Positions 19,176-27,986 of a stretch of 64,000 bases of DNA are shown here, piece by piece; within the stretch, counting starts at the first letter, position 1; each line of letters opens with the position of its first letter. The translations under genes were made by a program, and so were the position numbers. The notes beneath the pieces were generated by a model, which was not told where the DNA came from, did no database searches, and worked only from the letters and a program-made list of their open reading frames with translations. Origin of the DNA: Robbsia andropogonis (lineage in GTDB: Bacteria > Pseudomonadota > Gammaproteobacteria > Burkholderiales > Burkholderiaceae); the NCBI RefSeq assembly GCF_000970345.1, contig NZ_LAQU01000006.1, positions 124,001 through 188,000 on the forward strand. The letters run 5' to 3'.

Positions 19176-20273
19176 ATGGTCCAAGATTCCGATAAGCACC
19201 CGATGACGCATACGGCCAGCGCTTCCCTATCGGGTAGTCAGTCAGCCCCGAGCGTTCCCACGCAGCCATCGGCGTCCATGTGGTCCAACGACGCGTCGCG
19301 CGCCTTGCCGCGCCTGCTCGTGTTTGGTGAGGCATTGACTGATTTCGTCCATCGTGGCGACGGCCAATGGCAAAGCGCGGCCGGCGGCGCCTGCTGGAAT
19401 GTCGCCCGCGTGGCGGCCGTGCTGGGCATCCACACCGGCTGGGGTGGTGCCGTCAGCAACGACCCGTTTGGCCAGGAGATCATCAACCTGTCGGCGCGGG
19501 CGAATCTGGACGCCCGCTATCTGCAGGTGGTCGACAAAGCCCCGTTGATTGCGATGGTGCATCGGACGAACCCGCCCGAATATGGTTTTCTGGGAAACGA
19601 CAGCGCAGACCTCGCATTCGACGAAAGCCTCTTGCCCGCAGGCTGGGAAGCGGCGTGCTCGCTGGCACATTTCGGCTGCATCAGCTTGGTGCGCCAGCCA
19701 TTGGGCGCACGGCTGACGGCCATTGCCCGGCGCCTCAGGGATGGGGGCGCCCGTATTAGTTTTGACGCGAACTATCGCAATCTGATGGGACCGGACTACC
19801 CTGCGTACTTCGAGGATATGGTCGCGCATGCGGATATCGTCAAGGTTTCCGACGAAGACCTGTCGCGCATCTATCCGCACCGCGAGCCGCAAACGTCGCT
19901 GGATGCAGTGCTGGCGATGATGCAAGCGCCCCCGCCAGCGCGCGCCGCCGGCCATTCACCCTTCTCCACGGCCGACCGCATGGTGCTCTACACCCGCGGC
20001 GCGGAAGGGATGACGCTGTTTTCGGGCAAACAACGCATCGTGCAGAACGCGATCACCGTGGCGGTGTCCGATACCGTCGGCGCGGGGGATGCATGCATTG
20101 GAGGACTGCTCGCCAGCTTGCTGCTACACCCGGAAGAGCCGCTCCCTGTCCATGTGCGTTTTGCCGCCGCCACGGCCGCCTGCGCGTGCATGCATACCGG
20201 TGCCCATGCGCCAACGCGCGCGGAAGTGGACGCGTTGTTGCACGCAGATACCGCCATGCAAGGCGCGGCCTGA
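19176..20273 (+). CDS. PfkB-family sugar kinase (fructokinase-like)
   Basis: It should phosphorylate a sugar or nucleoside with ATP. The recognisable domain runs from LLVFGEALTDFV (about residue 45) to the C-terminus and includes GGACWNVARVAAVLG, the substrate-site FDANYR and the ATP/anion-hole signature DTVGAGDACIGG with catalytic Asp. The first 40 residues are low in complexity. The start is uncertain: ATG 19176 gives 365 residues, ATG 19203 gives 356, and neither has a clear ribosome site. The substrate cannot be told; fructose is the usual one for this subgroup. Confidence 0.88.
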   Translation: MVQDSDKHPMTHTASASLSGSQSAPSVPTQPSASMWSNDASRALPRLLVFGEALTDFVHRGDGQWQSAAGGACWNVARVAAVLGIHTGWGGAVSNDPFGQEIINLSARANLDARYLQVVDKAPLIAMVHRTNPPEYGFLGNDSADLAFDESLLPAGWEAACSLAHFGCISLVRQPLGARLTAIARRLRDGGARISFDANYRNLMGPDYPAYFEDMVAHADIVKVSDEDLSRIYPHREPQTSLDAVLAMMQAPPPARAAGHSPFSTADRMVLYTRGAEGMTLFSGKQRIVQNAITVAVSDTVGAGDACIGGLLASLLLHPEEPLPVHVRFAAATAACACMHTGAHAPTRAEVDALLHADTAMQGAA

Positions 20274-20384
20274 CATCCGGATGCCTGCATGGTTGGTACG
20301 TGCCGCGCAACAGCCATGAGCTGGCACGACGGCACATCACGTTAGCGCGGGGTGTGGCCGGACGCCGTCCGCCCCCGGCAGCGC

Positions 20385-21320
20385 TTACGTCAACCAGTAG
20401 CCGCCCCGCGCCGCCACTGGTGACGGCAGGTCCCGTTCGCCCAGCATTTCCCGCAATGAGCGTTCGATGGTGCGGCTCATGGCATCGAGCGCCAGATCGT
20501 TCGGCGCCACACCAAAAGGCTCTTCCAATTCGCTCGCGATGGCGTTCAGCGCCATGAACGCATAGCCGACGAATACCGCGATCACCGGCGTGAAGATGCC
20601 AACGGTGCTGACCAACCCGAACGGCAGCAACAGACAATAAAAATACACGGTACGGTGCAGCAAGACATCGTAGGAAAACGGTATCAACGTGTTGCTCAGC
20701 CGCTCGCAGCCGCCGACAACGTCGGCCAGGCTGCTCAGCTTTTCATCGATCCGCGCCGCCATCCATTCGCTCACTACGCCATCATCGCGCCATTGCCGCA
20801 ACGTCTCGCCAAGCAAGACCAGCACCATCGCGGGCCGATACTCCGCCGCTGATATGCGGTCCGCCAGTACCGGTGGCAGCAGGCGATTCAGATCCGATCG
20901 ATCATCCGAACTGCGCAACTGATGCTTCAGGCTGTAGGTAAAGGAGACCAGCAACATCACAAAACCCCGCACGCGTTGATCGTCCGCCGCCAGCGTGGTC
21001 AGGCTACTCGCCTGGCGCGCCAGCGAACGCGTGTCGTTGAGCAATGCGCCCCATAGCTTGCGCCCCTCCCAGAATCGGTCATAGCTCGCCGTATTGCGAA
21101 AACCGACGAAGATCGCCAGCGCGATACCGATCAGACTAAACGGCCGCGAATCCAGATGCAGGTCCAGGCGCAGGGACGAGGCCGGATGCCACGTATGCCA
21201 CGCGAGCGCCAGCAGCGAGGCTGCCAGCACGAGCCCCAATGGCGGCAATACGGTCCGCAACACGGACCCGCGCCAGATGAACAACATTTTGAACCAGCTC
21301 AGTTTCGGTCTGACGATCAC
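20385..21320 (-). CDS. Bestrophin-like anion channel family protein
   Basis: Family members form pentameric anion channels in the inner membrane. At 311 residues it begins MIVRPKLSWFKMLFIWRGSVL, as in many relatives, from the GTG at 21318-21320. Membrane helices occur about 25-45, 55-75, 210-235 and 240-265. The segment FRNTASYDRFWEGRKLWG is the family signature. It is convergent with the sugar kinase. An open frame extends upstream to 21506, but is not conserved. Confidence 0.87.
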   Translation of the reverse strand: MIVRPKLSWFKMLFIWRGSVLRTVLPPLGLVLAASLLALAWHTWHPASSLRLDLHLDSRPFSLIGIALAIFVGFRNTASYDRFWEGRKLWGALLNDTRSLARQASSLTTLAADDQRVRGFVMLLVSFTYSLKHQLRSSDDRSDLNRLLPPVLADRISAAEYRPAMVLVLLGETLRQWRDDGVVSEWMAARIDEKLSSLADVVGGCERLSNTLIPFSYDVLLHRTVYFYCLLLPFGLVSTVGIFTPVIAVFVGYAFMALNAIASELEEPFGVAPNDLALDAMSRTIERSLREMLGERDLPSPVAARGGYWLT

Positions 21321-21528
21321 GATGGGGGCAAGGAGGGCGGGGGAAGGAAGTCCACCAGGTGCGACCCCTTGCCACAACGGCTGTGGTGGCGAGCAGATGT
21401 CGACCATGGTGTGGTGACTAATGATACAGGGCCATGCTATAAACATGACTTTTGTGCTGTCGCAACAACATCCGCCGTGCAACGTGCGGCACATCGCCCT
21501 CCCCATCCCGCCTTTTCCGCCCTAAGCC

Positions 21529-22605
21529 ATGGATCAATACTGGACCCCTCTCGCCCGCTCGCTCGATCCCTATGTGCCGGGCGAACAACCGAAGATCGCC
21601 AACCTCATCAAGCTGAACACGAACGAGAATCCGTATCCGCCGTCGCCGCACGTGCTGGAAGCGATTCGGCAAGCATCCGATGCGCGGCTTCGGCTCTACC
21701 CCGATCCGGATGCAAGCAAATTGAAAGCGGGTATCGCGGCGCGATTCAATGTGACGCCGGCCCACGTCTTCGTCGGCAATGGTTCGGACGAGGTCTTGGC
21801 ACACGCCTTTCCCGCCTTTTTTCAATATGCGCCGGACCCGGCCAAACCTTTGCTATTCGCCGATATCAGCTACAGCTTCTATCCGGTCTACTGCGGCTTG
21901 TATAGCGTGGCCTTCGAACGTGTGCCGGTGGAAGAAGGCACGCTTGCCATCAATCTCGCGGCCTACCGTCGGCCGAACAACGGCATCGTGCTGGCCAATC
22001 CGAACGCCCCCACGGGTCGTGCGCTGCCACTCGCGGAAATTGAAGCATTGCTAGAAGTCAACACGACATCCGTGGTGCTGGTCGATGAAGCCTATGTCGA
22101 TTTCGGCGCGCAGTCGGCCGTCGGCTTGGTGAACAAGTATCCGAACCTGCTCGTCGTGCAAACGCTGTCGAAATCCCGCTCCCTGGCCGGCATGCGAACC
22201 GGATTCGCCATCGCGCAACCGAACCTGATCACGGCGTTGGAAAGGGTGAAAAGCAGCTTCAATTCCTACCCGCTCGATCACCTGGCGCAGGCGGCCGCCC
22301 TTGCCGCGTTCGAGGACGAGGCGTATTTCCGGGACCGCACCAACGCCATCATCGCCACCCGGGAGCGCGTGATCGCGCAACTGACGGACGCGGGGTACGA
22401 CGTGCTGCCGTCGGCCGCCAATTTTATTTTTACGCGCCACCCGTCATACAGCGGTGCCGCGCTGCAAGACGGTTTGCGTGCGAAAGGCATCATCGTCCGT
22501 CGTTTCGACAAGCCGCGAATCGCTGACTTTCTGCGTATCTCGATCGGCACCGATGCCGAATGCGATGCCCTGGTCAGGGAACTGACGCAGTTGGCCCGCC
22601 ACTGA
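21529..22605 (+). CDS. hisC: Histidinol-phosphate aminotransferase
   Basis: A PLP enzyme converting imidazole-acetol phosphate and glutamate to histidinol phosphate in histidine synthesis. The 358 residues show KLNTNENPYPPSP at the N-terminus, the phosphate-binding GNGSDEVL, NPNAPTGR, the VDEAYVDF Asp/Tyr pair, and the PLP-binding Lys in TLSKSRSLAGMRTG. It is separate from other his genes, so it may be a second copy or a broad-specificity aromatic aminotransferase; the sequence favours HisC. Confidence 0.94.
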   Translation: MDQYWTPLARSLDPYVPGEQPKIANLIKLNTNENPYPPSPHVLEAIRQASDARLRLYPDPDASKLKAGIAARFNVTPAHVFVGNGSDEVLAHAFPAFFQYAPDPAKPLLFADISYSFYPVYCGLYSVAFERVPVEEGTLAINLAAYRRPNNGIVLANPNAPTGRALPLAEIEALLEVNTTSVVLVDEAYVDFGAQSAVGLVNKYPNLLVVQTLSKSRSLAGMRTGFAIAQPNLITALERVKSSFNSYPLDHLAQAAALAAFEDEAYFRDRTNAIIATRERVIAQLTDAGYDVLPSAANFIFTRHPSYSGAALQDGLRAKGIIVRRFDKPRIADFLRISIGTDAECDALVRELTQLARH

Positions 22606-22683
22606 ACAACGGGGCTCGGGCGGATGTGAAGGGAATTCCCACACAGCGAATCCGACCCTTTTACTTCCGATGGACGTGCTCGC

Positions 22684-23895
22684 ATGAGCGATCCGATCAC
22701 CATTATCGGCATCAGTTCTCTCTCCGCGATCCTCTCGCTGATCGTAATGGGCTCGCTCGCGCGAAATCAACTGCCCGGAACCGTGGAGTGGTGCTGGGCG
22801 AACGCGCTCGCCGCGCTCGGCATGATCCTGACAATCCAGCAAGGTGTGCTGCCCGCGGTGTTGACGGTGATACTCGCCAACGCCTGCACCGGCGGCGCCA
22901 CCGCGCTGCAGTTGATCGGCATGCGGCGTTTTTTCCGTTGTTACACGCCGATATCGGTCGTGGTGACCGGCTGGCTCGTAATGGTCTTTTGCATCGGCTA
23001 CTTTCGCTTCGGCCGCGATGATTTCGCCGCACGCGTCATTGTTTTCTCGCTGTATCACGGTGCACTTCACATCTTTACGACCATGACGATGCTGCGGCAT
23101 CGCCCGCCGAATCGTCCGAAATACGCGTACTACTACATGCTGGGCATCTGCGCCACTGCGATGCTGTTGAACCTGATAAGGGGCGGTGTCTACGCCGCCG
23201 GCTTCGTCCCCGACACGGCACCAATGGTACCCACGCCAATCCATGTCTTCTTCCTCGCCATCGGCACGCTAGGCGGGCCCGCCCTGACAATCGGCATGGT
23301 CATGATGGCCCATGACCGGATGTCGGCTGCGCTGGAAAGGCACGCCAACATCGACTTTCTGACCGATCTGCCGGGACGCCGTGCGTTCGTCGAAATGGCG
23401 GAAAAAGAATGCCAGCGGGCCGCACGCTTCGGCCGGCCGCTGGCCATCGCCATACTGGATCTCGATTTTTTCAAGCAAATCAACGATCGGCTCGGCCATG
23501 CGGTAGGGGACAACGTCCTGACGCACTATGCCCAGTTGTTGTCGTCCTCCACGCGCGCCAACGATATTTGCGGTCGAATCGGCGGGGAGGAATTCGCGTT
23601 ATTGTTGCCGGAAACCGATGTCTTTGCGGCCACCGATGTCGTGGACCGTCTGCGCACGACCTTGCTCGGCGCCCCCTGCTGGATCGGCGCACGGTCGATA
23701 CCGTTCACGTTCAGCGCCGGGATCGCGACATTCCGCCCCGGCGATAACCTAGAAATGCTGATGGCACGGGCGGACAATGCCCTCTACGCCGCGAAGGCCG
23801 AGGGACGCAACCGCACGGTGGCGCACCCGCACGATCGAGCGCAAGAGATACTTGCCGCCAACGACGGGATCGGCGAACTGGCGGTAGGCGGCTAG
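22684..23895 (+). CDS. Membrane diguanylate cyclase (GGDEF)
   Basis: It should make cyclic-di-GMP from two GTP at the inner membrane. The first 215 of 403 residues contain about six hydrophobic helices of an unnamed sensory module. The catalytic domain (about 225-385) has FLTDLPGRRAF, LDLDFFKQINDRLGH and the active-site motif GGEEF in RIGGEEFALLLPE. RAND five residues before it is a product-inhibition I-site (RxxD), so feedback control is expected. It starts 78 bases after hisC. Confidence 0.94.
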   Translation: MSDPITIIGISSLSAILSLIVMGSLARNQLPGTVEWCWANALAALGMILTIQQGVLPAVLTVILANACTGGATALQLIGMRRFFRCYTPISVVVTGWLVMVFCIGYFRFGRDDFAARVIVFSLYHGALHIFTTMTMLRHRPPNRPKYAYYYMLGICATAMLLNLIRGGVYAAGFVPDTAPMVPTPIHVFFLAIGTLGGPALTIGMVMMAHDRMSAALERHANIDFLTDLPGRRAFVEMAEKECQRAARFGRPLAIAILDLDFFKQINDRLGHAVGDNVLTHYAQLLSSSTRANDICGRIGGEEFALLLPETDVFAATDVVDRLRTTLLGAPCWIGARSIPFTFSAGIATFRPGDNLEMLMARADNALYAAKAEGRNRTVAHPHDRAQEILAANDGIGELAVGG

Positions 23896-23939
23896 TTGCC
23901 GAACGCCACGCATCACCTGTCACGCCGCGGGCCATACGG

Positions 23940-24788
23940 TCAGCCTATGAAGCGCTTCGCGTAACGCATATCGAGGTCGTCGAGACGCAGCAGCGTCAGA
24001 AAGTCAGCGGTATGAAAATCGGCATCCCAGGCCGGTGCGCCGCAGATACGCGCTCCCAGGCGCAGATACGCGGCCAGCAAGGGCGGCGCGCTGGCATCGC
24101 CGCCGTCACACAAGGCCGCAACCGGCAACGGGGTATGCGGGAAAACGTGGTATTCGGGCGCTACCGTATGCGTCTGCGCCAGACGCATATGCAAGTTGGC
24201 CGCGTGATGCCCACCGTCGCTCATCGACACACTGGAGCAGCCCAGCATGCTTTCAAAGCCCCAGCGACGCATGTACGCCGCCAGGCCGGCCCATAACGTC
24301 ATGATCACCGCACCGCTGCGGTAGTCGGGGTCCACGCAAGCGCGCCCCACTTCCACCATCTTGCTGTTCAGCACCGCCAGGCGGCGCAGATCGAATTCCT
24401 GGGCGGAGTATCGCTGCGCGATCTGCGGCGCGGCCTGGGGCGGCAGAATCCGGTAGGTTCCCACTACCCGCAGCGTTTCACGGTCGCGGACAAGCAGGTG
24501 TTCACACCGGGCATCGAACTCGTCCACATCGAGCCCCTCCGGACCTTTCAGGCGTGCGCCCATCTCGTCGGCGAATACGCGATAGCGCAACCGCTGCGCT
24601 TCACGCAGATCACTTTCGCTGTGAACCCAGTTCAAGAGCAGGCCTTTGTCGTTGCGACGCTGTGCCTGGGGCCGCTCCGTCCGGCCTTGACGCAGGGCCT
24701 GGCGGTCGCCGTCGAAGGCACTGTCGTGACGGTCTTGGTGAGCGTCGATGGGAGTGAGAGTCGAATCGAGCTTGCGCGTTCCGTCCAA
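23940..24788 (-). CDS. olsB: OlsB-like ornithine N-acyltransferase
   Basis: OlsB transfers a 3-hydroxyacyl chain from acyl carrier protein to ornithine, the first step of phosphate-free ornithine lipids. The GNAT-like domain begins near LNWVHSESDLREAQRLRYRVF and has DVDEFDARCEHLLVRD, YSAQEFDLRRLA, EVGRACVDPDYR and MLGCSSVSMSDG. An open frame extends to 24923, but that part contains a three-repeat PhoB site at 24833-24861, so real translation must start after it; TTG 24788 is the first candidate (282 residues), TTG 24635 (AAAGG upstream) another. PhoB control fits its role, since ornithine lipids replace phospholipids during phosphate starvation. Confidence 0.8.
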   Translation of the reverse strand: MDGTRKLDSTLTPIDAHQDRHDSAFDGDRQALRQGRTERPQAQRRNDKGLLLNWVHSESDLREAQRLRYRVFADEMGARLKGPEGLDVDEFDARCEHLLVRDRETLRVVGTYRILPPQAAPQIAQRYSAQEFDLRRLAVLNSKMVEVGRACVDPDYRSGAVIMTLWAGLAAYMRRWGFESMLGCSSVSMSDGGHHAANLHMRLAQTHTVAPEYHVFPHTPLPVAALCDGGDASAPPLLAAYLRLGARICGAPAWDADFHTADFLTLLRLDDLDMRYAKRFIG

Positions 24789-24832
24789 AGTGGTTGGCGG
24801 AACCGATGCTAGGGACGCGACGAGGCATGAGC

Positions 24833-24861
24833 ATGACAGAAAAACGTCAGCAACATGACAG
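24833..24861 (-). promoter_or_regulatory. Pho box (three 11-bp-spaced repeats) upstream of olsB
   Basis: Read on the minus strand: 7-mers CTGTCAT (24855-24861), CTGACGT (24844-24850) and CTGTCAT (24833-24839), separated by 4 bases each. The first and third match the PhoB half-site exactly and the middle one matches five of seven. Orientation is toward olsB. A TAGCAT -10-like hexamer lies 21 bases downstream. Confidence 0.75.
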
Positions 24862-24938
24862 CGTGGCGCAAGCAATACTGTTGCCACGCCGGCCAGGTGT
24901 GACATGGCGCCGGCGCACGCCACGTGACGTCGATGCCG

Positions 24939-25418
24939 CTACAACAGCGCAGCGTCAAAGGCCGCGCGCAGTTTCGCTTGTCCCGGACCGTCACCGGCGG
25001 CGGGCTCCAACCACCAAGCGGCACTTTTACCAAAACCGAGCGACTGGTCCCGGCCCGTCAGCAACAGGCTGGCGACCCGTCCCAAAGTCGGCTGATGACT
25101 GACCACCACCACGACTCGATCCGTCGCGTCAGGCCAGCCGGCCGCATCCAGCATCGACTGCGGCGTCATGTCCGGTGCAATGGCGTCGCAGCGTACGCCT
25201 TCGGCCGTCAATTGCCGGGCAGTCTGCATCGCCCTTACGGCAGGACTGACCAATATCGTCGTCCCGGCAGGCAAGCGCGGCCTCAGCCATTCCGCGGTCT
25301 TACGCGCTTGTTTCTCGCCCTTCGTCGTCAATTCGCGCGCCAAATCGCGCTGGCGTGCATCGCCTGCGCCCGCGCTGGCATCGAATGCGTCCGCATGCCG
25401 CCAGAGGATCAACTGCAT
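24939..25418 (-). CDS. sixA: SixA-type phosphohistidine phosphatase
   Basis: It removes phosphate from phosphohistidine in phosphorelay or phosphotransferase proteins. The 159 residues start MQLILWRHADA, where the Arg-His pair carries the phospho-acceptor His8, followed by LARELTTKGEKQARKTAEWL, VSPAVRAMQTARQL and the second catalytic His in VSHQPTLGR. Length and motifs fit SixA of the histidine phosphatase superfamily. It lies upstream of olsB on the same strand, but the Pho box between them suggests separate control. Confidence 0.92.
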   Translation of the reverse strand: MQLILWRHADAFDASAGAGDARQRDLARELTTKGEKQARKTAEWLRPRLPAGTTILVSPAVRAMQTARQLTAEGVRCDAIAPDMTPQSMLDAAGWPDATDRVVVVVSHQPTLGRVASLLLTGRDQSLGFGKSAAWWLEPAAGDGPGQAKLRAAFDAALL

Positions 25419-25577
25419 CGCATGTCCCCGTCAAAATGGTGGATTAAAATGCCATTATCGGCCGCATGTTTGAGATTTGCAGATTCCAATCCAATGTGTA
25501 GAGGGCAGATTCGCGTTGGTAGAACACCATATCCGCACCGCGATACTGGCAACAACGACAAAACAATGCATCATCGA

Positions 25578-25606
25578 TTGACGCGGAACGTTTAGATGCG
25601 TACGAT
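25578..25606 (+). promoter_or_regulatory. Sigma-70 promoter of tRNA-Pro
   Basis: -35 TTGACG (25578-25583), 17-base spacer, -10 TACGAT (25601-25606), 11 bases before the tRNA 5' end. Confidence 0.75.
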
Positions 25607-25617
25607 CACGGATTCCT

Positions 25618-25694
<77 letters not shown>

Positions 25695-25703
25695 TAGGAT
25701 ATT

Positions 25704-25744
25704 AAAGGGTGGGCATGCCGAGGCATGCCCACCCTTTTCTTTTG
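25704..25744 (+). terminator. Intrinsic terminator of tRNA-Pro
   Basis: A 14-16 bp perfect stem (AAAGGGTGGGCATGCC with its complement) and TTTTCTTTT, ten bases after the tRNA CCA. Confidence 0.92.
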
Positions 25745-25892
25745 GTCACTGCAAAACCGGCGCAACACCGCATTGCAACGCCTCCCATCATTGCTTTCCG
25801 CCTCAACTTTTCTGCTCCCCGACCGTTTACAAGGGGAGAAGAAATGCCTCCCGAATATTTGCCGCCGCAGCGGTATCGGTTTGACTAAACAT

Positions 25893-27950
25893 ATGTCTCA
25901 TGCAGTGCGTTACGCCATGCGCGCAATTCCCGCATTGGCACACTTGTTGACGTTGCTCCGACATAAAGACAAGGACCTCGTTCGCTCGCAGTACCTCGCG
26001 TTTTCACGTCAGGTACCGTTGCTCTATTTCGTCCTGACGGTCAACACCGCGACAGTCTCATACACCCACTTAGGCGCTGCGCCAGCGTGGTTGACACTTT
26101 ACGCGCCCGGCTTGCTGATCATCGGTTGCATTGCGCGCATGGCAACCTGGTATGTGCGCCGCCATGAGACATTGAGCGACGCGGGCATCGAACGCCGAAT
26201 CCGTAACGTGATCAAGCTGATCGCCGTCCTCGGCATCCTGTTCACCACGTGGGGCGTTACGTTATTCCAATATGGCGATGCTTACCAACGCAGCCACGTA
26301 GCCTTCTACATGGCCGTTACGGTCATTACCGTCATTTGCTGCCTGACCCATCTTCGCGCCGCGGCGATGCTGTTGACGGCCATCGTGCTGGTCCCGTACA
26401 CCTGCTATTTCTTCTGGACAGGCAATCAAGTTCTGATTGCCATCGCAATAAATGTTGTGCTCGTGCTGTTGTCGATGACGCTGATTCTCTGGAATCACTA
26501 TCGCGACTTCCGTAGTCTGATCGACTCGAAAAAGCAATTGCTGCGCAATAACAGCGACATGCAACGGCTGAGCGACGAAAATTTCCGCCTCGCGAACGTC
26601 GATCTCCTGACGCAGTTGCCCAACCGGCGGCATTTCTTCTCGATCATCGACGAATTATTGGCCAATCGCGCGCACGATGGTCAATTGTCCCGTCCGTTCG
26701 CCGTCGGGGTACTCGATCTGGACGGGTTCAAACAAGTCAACGATCTGTACGGACACCGCTTTGGCGACAGTGTGCTGGCCGAAGTCGGCAAGCGATTGCT
26801 CCACTTCGATCGCGAAGACGTGTTCTTTGCACGGCTGGGTGGCGATGAATTCGGACTGATTCTGATGCATTTAAAAGACCGGCAAGCCGCCATCGATCTG
26901 GGCAACACGGTCTGCGCGGCGCTGCATCACACGCATGCGGTCCGTGAGGCGGTGGCGCGCATGTCGGCATCGCTTGGATTGGCCATGTGCCCGGAGGCGG
27001 GCGACACGCCGGAGCAGCTGTTCGAACGAGCCGACTACGCGCTGTACTTCGCGAAGAAACAGCGTCGTGGCAGCGCGGCGGTCTTCTCCACTGAACACGA
27101 AACGGAAATCCGTCACGTCGCCGCCATCGAGCAAGCGTTGCGGACCGAATCGCTCAAGGATGAATTGACGCTGGTGTTCCAGCCGATCTTCGACGCTAAC
27201 GAGCGCCGGATTGTCGCGTTCGAATCACTGGCGCGATGGCATAGTCCGACGATGGGCCGCGTCGATCCGGGTGAATTCATCGGTATCGCCGAACGTACCG
27301 GCATGATCACCGTGATCTCCCAGTCGCTACTACGCCGCGCGCTCGCATTCATCTTGCAATGCCCGGAGTCGATTCGGATCTCTTTCAACCTGTCGTCCCT
27401 GGACCTGACCTCCGATGGCGCGCTGGACCGTATCGTCGATATCGTTGGCGAAAGTGGCGTGGCACCTGAGCGGATCGAATTCGAGATCACCGAAACAGCA
27501 ATCATTCACGACTTCGAACGCGCGTCAGAGGCCCTGGCGACATTGAAAGCCATCGGTGCGCAGGTATCGCTGGACGATTTCGGCACCGGCTTCTCCAGCT
27601 TGAGCAGGGTACACAGGCTGCCGCTGGACAAGATCAAGGTCGATCGTGCTTTTATCGCCCAGTTGGAAACCGAGCCGCAGTGTCAGAAAATCGTCAAAAG
27701 TATTGCCGACCTGTGCGCCAACCTGCACCTGGAGTGCGTCATCGAAGGCGTGGAGAACGCCACGCAGGTCGACATGCTGCAGCAGGCCGGATGTCGACTG
27801 ATGCAGGGCTATTATTTCGGTCGTCCCGTGGAAGCTGCGCTCGCACTGGCGCAGGTACGGCGCGACAACGGTAGCGGCGAGCGTCTTCCCGGCACGGAAG
27901 ACAAGCTTTACGGCGGCACGCTGGTGCCGCCGGTTGCCGCGGGGCTGTGA
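25893..27950 (+). CDS. Membrane GGDEF-EAL cyclic-di-GMP protein
   Basis: A 685-residue bifunctional-looking enzyme. Residues about 1-200 form a membrane module of five or six helices. The GGDEF domain (about 235-395) has the intact active site RLGGDEF; the EAL domain (about 415-665) reads FESLARW at the signature (Ser instead of Ala), but keeps FNLSS, ITET, DDFGTGFSSL, the Lys of IKVDR and EGVE, so phosphodiesterase activity is plausible. The start ATG at 25893 is the first conserved one; the frame stays open to 25725, but that part encodes the tRNA terminator. Convergent with ppx, 36 bases apart. Confidence 0.92.
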   Translation: MSHAVRYAMRAIPALAHLLTLLRHKDKDLVRSQYLAFSRQVPLLYFVLTVNTATVSYTHLGAAPAWLTLYAPGLLIIGCIARMATWYVRRHETLSDAGIERRIRNVIKLIAVLGILFTTWGVTLFQYGDAYQRSHVAFYMAVTVITVICCLTHLRAAAMLLTAIVLVPYTCYFFWTGNQVLIAIAINVVLVLLSMTLILWNHYRDFRSLIDSKKQLLRNNSDMQRLSDENFRLANVDLLTQLPNRRHFFSIIDELLANRAHDGQLSRPFAVGVLDLDGFKQVNDLYGHRFGDSVLAEVGKRLLHFDREDVFFARLGGDEFGLILMHLKDRQAAIDLGNTVCAALHHTHAVREAVARMSASLGLAMCPEAGDTPEQLFERADYALYFAKKQRRGSAAVFSTEHETEIRHVAAIEQALRTESLKDELTLVFQPIFDANERRIVAFESLARWHSPTMGRVDPGEFIGIAERTGMITVISQSLLRRALAFILQCPESIRISFNLSSLDLTSDGALDRIVDIVGESGVAPERIEFEITETAIIHDFERASEALATLKAIGAQVSLDDFGTGFSSLSRVHRLPLDKIKVDRAFIAQLETEPQCQKIVKSIADLCANLHLECVIEGVENATQVDMLQQAGCRLMQGYYFGRPVEAALALAQVRRDNGSGERLPGTEDKLYGGTLVPPVAAGL

Positions 27951-27986
27951 CACAACATGGATATGATCGCGATAAGGGACGGCGCG

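Noticed and set aside
24789..24923. N-terminal extension of the OlsB-like protein resembling a signal peptide
   Set aside because: It contains the three-repeat Pho box; the hydrophobic look comes from the promoter sequence, and the domain starts well downstream.
25725..25892. Upstream extension of the GGDEF-EAL gene
   Set aside because: Its first codons lie in the tRNA-Pro terminator; the conserved membrane module begins after ATG 25893.
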